The translations under genes and the position numbers were made by a program. The notes below the pieces were generated by a model. That model did no database searches. It was given only the letters and a program-made list of their open reading frames with translations, and was not told where the DNA came from. DNA of 64,000 nucleotides, taken from contig CM060980.1 of NCBI GenBank assembly GCA_030765065.1, positions 59,318,364-59,382,363 on the forward strand, read 5' to 3'. This document shows positions 60,070 through 64,000 of the stretch, piece after piece (positions within the stretch are counted from its first letter, which is position 1; every line of letters starts with the position of its first letter). The stretch is from Deroplatys truncata. Its lineage: Eukaryota; Arthropoda; Insecta; Mantodea; Mantidae.

Positions 60070-61000
60070 TGCGTAGAAGAGTTTATTAACAGCTTTAGCA
60101 GTGCAGCGGGTGTACCGGAGGGAATTTGGAGATCAACACACCCGTGAAGCGGTTCCTATAAGTAAAACAATTCATGGACCCAATGTGATAACGATGGGAG
60201 TGTTCGCAATCGACCACATCCATGGAGAAGAACGGTACGAACACCTGAAAACATTGCGTGGGTAAGTGCTGCTCTCGAAGCAAGTCTTCAACGTTCAGCA
60301 AGGCGTCACTAACAAACATTGCAACTAACACAACGAAACCTGCATAGGATCTTACATGATGACCTTCACTTCCATCCGTGCAAGATTCAAATTGGTTCAG
60401 CTCCTGAAGGAGGGATACAAGGCCCTAAGAGTACAGTAATGCACTGCTAAATGCCAATCCTGGATTCATGGGAACACTATAGGAGTTCTTTCCCGATCAC
60501 TCATATCCCTCTCTCTTTGGCGACATTCCTTTTTTTATTACTGTGTGTGTTTTAATGTTTTTCGTTACCGCTTATTTTTTATTTTTTTATTTTGTATTTT
60601 TAAAGTTCCCTTGCTTTACCCAGTTTATGATACTGTGTTTTTACTGTTTTTGTTACCATTTATTATCGCAATTACACAACACACACAAACATCCATGCCC
60701 ATGGCGGGACTGGAACCCGCGACCCTCAGCTTGGCGGAGCGCCGGAGCCATACACTCCAGCGCGACCACTGCTACGAGGACCGGCATTCCTTGGCCAACA
60801 CGATCTCCAGACTTGTGTGCTCCGTATTACTTGCTCTAGGGCTACCAGTTTGGAGAGTGTTGACGAGAAGACAAGAATCAAACACAAAATTGCCCATATT
60901 ACTCCTGAGCTCATTGCATGTGTCATGCGAAGCTTTGCAGATCGCCTGACGCAATGAGCAGCAAAGGAAAAGTATTTGAAAGACAGTTTCCACAAATAAC
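60070..61000 (+). pseudogene. Transposase relic, split by a SINE
   Basis: The N-terminal part (60070-60420) reads in shifting frames ALAVQRVYRREFGDQHTREA, then RTVRTPENIAWVSAALEAS, LQRSARR and LHRILHDDLHFHPCKIQI. That is a helix-turn-helix half followed by the linker typical of Tc1/mariner-superfamily enzymes. After a gap and the SINE, the region from 60785 reads IPWPTRSPDLCAPYYLLWGY, the third catalytic block, and KIAHITPELIACVMRSFADR. The block with the first and second catalytic Asp residues is missing. Many stops; not functional. Confidence 0.82.
60532..60784 (-). repeat. tRNA-derived SINE (family 1), reverse, with target duplication
   Basis: CATTCCTT flanks both sides (60524-60531 and 60785-60792). 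The reversed T-rich tail is on the left and the tRNA-like head with B-box complement ggaacccgcg near 60711 on the right. It splits the transposase coding sequence, so it is younger than the transposon. Confidence 0.93.
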
Positions 61001-61327
61001 ATGTGAAATGCAAATCCAGAGGTGTACCTTTTCTTGTGAAAGTGCAAAGTGTACATTTATTTCACTACAGGTGCTTCAATCTTTCTTTAAAACTAGGTAA
61101 TCGAAAATGCTTTACCTGCATAACGAAATGTGTAATGTAGCTGTTTTCGTTAAAGTTTATCTCGACTAAAATGTACTAGACAGGAAAATAAATTTTTGTG
61201 AGGATAATTTTTTATCTCGATTAAGATTAATTAGACAAGAAAATAAAGTTTTGTGAGAATGACTTCTATACCCATTAATAAGAATAAAGGGTAGAGAAAG
61301 TCATGTAAATCTCACTCATCAGATTTT

Positions 61328-62189
61328 GAAAATAAATTTTCTAAGTTATCTCATAACCATTCTTATCCTACTATTTATATTTTCTAATTTTAATAAATAA
61401 AAAAATCTCAGTTTTATGTAATTTTTTTAATTAATACGTATTTTTTTTAAACCTTAAAGTTATATTTAACGATCAGTTTTCAATCATTGTTAGGTCATTA
61501 AGATCCGGGCCATGACGATTGTATTAATTTCTGCTTTAGCACACTGTTAGTAAACCCCACTCGTGTACCGGTGTTTCTTGCTTTTATATACCTACCTCAC
61601 TTTTTTTTTCACCTTTTGTGCCCCACACTTGTGGGTCCATTAACCTGAAAACCCAGCAAAAGACGTGCTTTGGATTGGCCACGACTGTCGCTGCGCTCTT
61701 CTCGGATGATGGGCTGTACGTTATTCGAACGATTACCCACAATCCTCTCCGGCTGGATACTCCGCCATACTTGAAGCGGGCAACTCCATGGTAATGTGTT
61801 TCTGATGATCTGTTGTCATCATTAACGTGTCCATTTTTCTTTCAGAAACAAAAAATGAAAATAAAATGGATGTGGGAAAGGCTTAGAAAAAGAGCCAAAT
61901 AAAACACCACGGAAAGATGGGTATAAATGTTTCGTTTCTTGTTTTTCTTTTCTTCGTTATTGCAAATCATACACTTGCTCAAGCCTTTTTATATTGGGCT
62001 TATGATTTATAGATGTAAAAATCTATGTTACATCCAATTATTTATTTTTATATCTGTCTCTTATACATACACATATTCTACGTACATAAGCTACGGCTCT
62101 TGTGCAAAAGGGAAGTGTTAACTCCGAATAGAAAAATCTTTATAAACCGTTCTCATAATCATTCGGAGGCAAATGAAAGTAAAAGATAA
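61328..62189. other. Unannotated DNA
   Basis: 61620-61850 is less A+T-rich and looks like an unidentified interspersed repeat (gtgccccacacttgtgggtc). Otherwise nothing recognised. Confidence 0.35.
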
Positions 62190-62662
62190 ATCGTTACATG
62201 ATACAAAATAACGAAAAGTTTTCCATGCAAAGGGTACTTTGGGATGGGGAGATTTTCTTGAAATACTTCGTTTCGCATCCCTGGAGATACTGAACATATC
62301 TAGCCGGTTTCACCGCTGGCCCTCGCAGCCGTGATCCCACTTCGGTGCTCCGCCAAGCTGAGGGTGGCGGGCTCGAGTCCCGCCATGGGTATGGGTGTTT
62401 GTGTGTGTGTTATATGTGTAATTTCCGTAATAAGCGGTAAAGTAAACAGTAAAACACAGTAATCATAACCTGGGTAAACAACGGAACTTTCTAAAACAAA
62501 ACAAATAAAAGCGTTTTTTTGTTTTTGAGTTCTGCTGTTTAAGAACACACATACACAGACGTTTTATTTTTAAAAAAGTTTTAATTTAGGCAGCACAAAA
62601 TGTATATTTAAACTGAAATATCGACTCGAAATTTTGGCTACGTGGTAGAGAAAGTGGACAAC
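62190..62662 (-). repeat. W-rep copy V, partial, reverse, split by a SINE
   Basis: The left part (aaaagttttccatgcaaagg to actgaacata) and the right part from gagttctgctgttta to acgtggtagagaaagtgg follow reversed W-rep order. The 3' half of the element is missing. Confidence 0.8.
62301..62510 (+). repeat. tRNA-derived SINE (family 1), forward, nested in W-rep V
   Basis: Head tagccggtttcaccgctggc, ggtgctccgccaagctgagg, B-box-like GGGCTCGAGTCCC, TG-rich segment, then body and an aaaacaaaacaaataaaa tail. It is the only forward copy of the family here. Confidence 0.9.
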
Positions 62663-63126
62663 GTAAAGAATAAACATTTAAGGCATCTCTCAAAGCTAAG
62701 AGTGCTTCCTTTTAGTATTAGCGACTCACAAAAGAATATTCGTTCAACATACCGCTGAAAGAATAAATGTAATTAAGACCGATGTATAATCATTCCTGAG
62801 CTAAAACCTAGCTGCGTATTTATGTATTTAGATGCTACTCTTCTGTTTCAATCATACTATTAAACGAATGATGAATCGCCTGTGTATGCTGGGTTATTTG
62901 TTCACAGCTTAGACAAATTCACTCAACACGGGAGAGAAAGAGCGAACATATTATTATTCGACATTACAAAATTAAAATATTCCACTATACCCCATAGGCG
63001 AATAATTTCGGTCATATCCTCACAATGGTAGATAAGTAGGTTACTAGAGTTGGTGCTTGGGGAAGTTTATTACTAAGTGATATTCACTAATAGATAAGCG
63101 TTATTGGAATGAGTTAGTAATAGTCA
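62663..63126. other. Unannotated DNA
   Basis: No recognisable feature. Confidence 0.35.
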
Positions 63127-63635
63127 GACGGAGGGGCTTCCAGTAACGGGAGCACAGCATCGCACCGCATAGTGGGCCCTTTGTGCTTTCGTGATCCTGG
63201 GAGGAAAGGATGAAGGGGAGACCCGAAAGGCAACGACCTGGGCTGCAAGTAAGGGGTCCTTAACGATTCCAATATACACTAATCCTAACGCCGGCTAGCC
63301 CTGCCTTAGTCACCCGCAATGTGGGGGTCCTGGGAATATATGAGACACTACCAGGAAGGAAGGGGATCCCAGTAGTTCCGCAAAGCGTCTGAGAGAAATC
63401 TTTACAAAGCGCAAATTTCACAATCCTGCTGCAACACACCAACCGCCGTCGCCTGTTCCTGCAACCTCGAACAGATGAAAATAAATTAATGGAATAGGAA
63501 TGGTGGATTCTACTAATAATGTCTTCCCACCTACCGTACTGAGGAAACCACGAAAAACTAGAGAGCCGGCTCGGCGAGAAGCGAACCCGTCTTACATGTT
63601 ATCGCGGAGTCAACTCGCTCGGTCGTTATTGTAAG
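63127..63635 (-). repeat. Compound tRNA-derived SINE (family 4), reverse
   Basis: The right end, read on the minus strand, has cgaccgagcgagttgactcc and a B-box-like GGGTTCGCTTC near 63574-63590, matching the forward head at 56541. The body is G+C-rich (gggagacccgaaaggcaacg, accgccgtcgcctgttcctg) with parts shared with 1-432 and 29836-30257. Confidence 0.6.
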
Positions 63636-64000
63636 GCTTGCGGCGATCTTAACGTTTGTTAGCCCCACGTTTGGGAGCCAGTTTGCGGCGATCACCTCCT
63701 CATCCGTTGCTGTAGCTTACCTTGATGCTTCTCCCGTTGCTTCCAGAAGTTCTCAGCGTGTTGGTTCTTCAATTTATCCTCGGCTAGCTGCAGTAATTTT
63801 CCTTAAATTATATGGGAGCATGGACTTATCCTCGGTAAAGGAAAACGTAGATCTCGGGTGGTGATATAGGAAGACATAGACTTGCTTTGTTTATGAAAAG
63901 ATGACACTGCCGTTTCTTTTTATTTAATTTAACACTCGTAGTATACAAAACTGGTATTGCCGCTGTAAAATACTGTCCACCGCTGTTAGACTATGGCGTG
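63636..64000. other. Unannotated DNA at the window edge
   Basis: Nothing recognised; a feature could continue beyond the window. Confidence 0.3.

Larger units (their letters stand above)
59942..61120 (+). mobile_element. Tc1/mariner-type transposon nested in W-rep U
   Basis: The left end reads ggttggagcattttagatca and the right end, complemented, reads tgcaggtaaagcattttcga, sharing AGCATTTT and the following ACCTA and TTTA. TIRs are about 30 bp with several mismatches. TA is present at both junctions. The element holds a transposase relic and a family 1 SINE. Confidence 0.72.
59231..61327 (+). repeat. W-rep copy U, split by a transposon
   Basis: The left part, 59231-59941, goes from ttacttttcctaccacgtgg to ttccctttgtatctatc. 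The right part, 61121-61327, resumes at taacgaaatgtgtaatgtag and ends ctcactcatcagatttt. In copy J these two parts are continuous (ttccctttgtatctataacg), which proves the interruption. A partly duplicated tttatctcgatta segment lies near 61145-61225. Confidence 0.87.

Overview
The window looks like non-coding, repeat-saturated nuclear DNA from an animal, most likely an insect with a large genome. It is A+T-rich and has no operons, ribosome binding sites or long intact genes. It carries many tRNA-derived SINEs and decayed Tc1/mariner-superfamily transposases of arthropod type, plus remnants of mariner, PIF/Harbinger, hAT and LINE elements. I suspect Blattodea (cockroach or termite) from the general style of the repeats, but this is a weak guess that the sequence does not prove. 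I see no intact host gene.

The dominant feature is one interspersed repeat of about 0.9 kb, called W-rep here (my label). About 20 full or partial copies lie in both orientations. It opens with ACTTTCTCTAC, has a (GT)n microsatellite near one third of its length and ends in ACACATCAGA followed by a T run. Copies lie at 6.0, 14.3, 19.0-21.6, 22.8, 24.1, 25.9, 27.0, 30.3, 31.3/33.1, 34.2, 41.3, 49.3-50.5, 51.5-53.4, 59.2/61.1 and 62.2 kb.

Layout. 0-10 kb: a compound SINE, a small hAT-like MITE with an 8-bp target duplication, a compound trinucleotide microsatellite, two SINEs of one family, a deleted Tc1-like transposon with good terminal repeats, the first W-rep, GA-rich satellite and another SINE. 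10-19 kb: two decayed transposase fragments, one diverged W-rep and long stretches with nothing recognised. 19-36 kb: a dense W-rep district. One copy is nested in another, several are split by SINEs, and one is split by a SINE that itself holds a mariner (31636-32923) with clear terminal repeats and a TA duplication. 36-48 kb: a LINE reverse transcriptase relic, a G+C-rich tandem repeat of unknown nature, a long-TIR Tc1/mariner-type element interrupted by a W-rep, a possible exon-like segment near 43.9 kb, and SINEs. 49-64 kb: W-rep clusters, two copies of an LTR-like repeat 4.4 kb apart, a PIF/Harbinger element with a Myb/SANT-like gene relic, a three-level nest (W-rep holding a transposon holding a SINE), and more SINEs.

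The elements do not work together as a pathway. The useful information is the order of insertion: W-rep copies are both hosts of and guests in other elements, so the family was active over a long period. The window offers no convincing new cellular system. The best candidates for something undescribed are the W-rep family, the LTR-like pair and the G+C-rich tandem unit.
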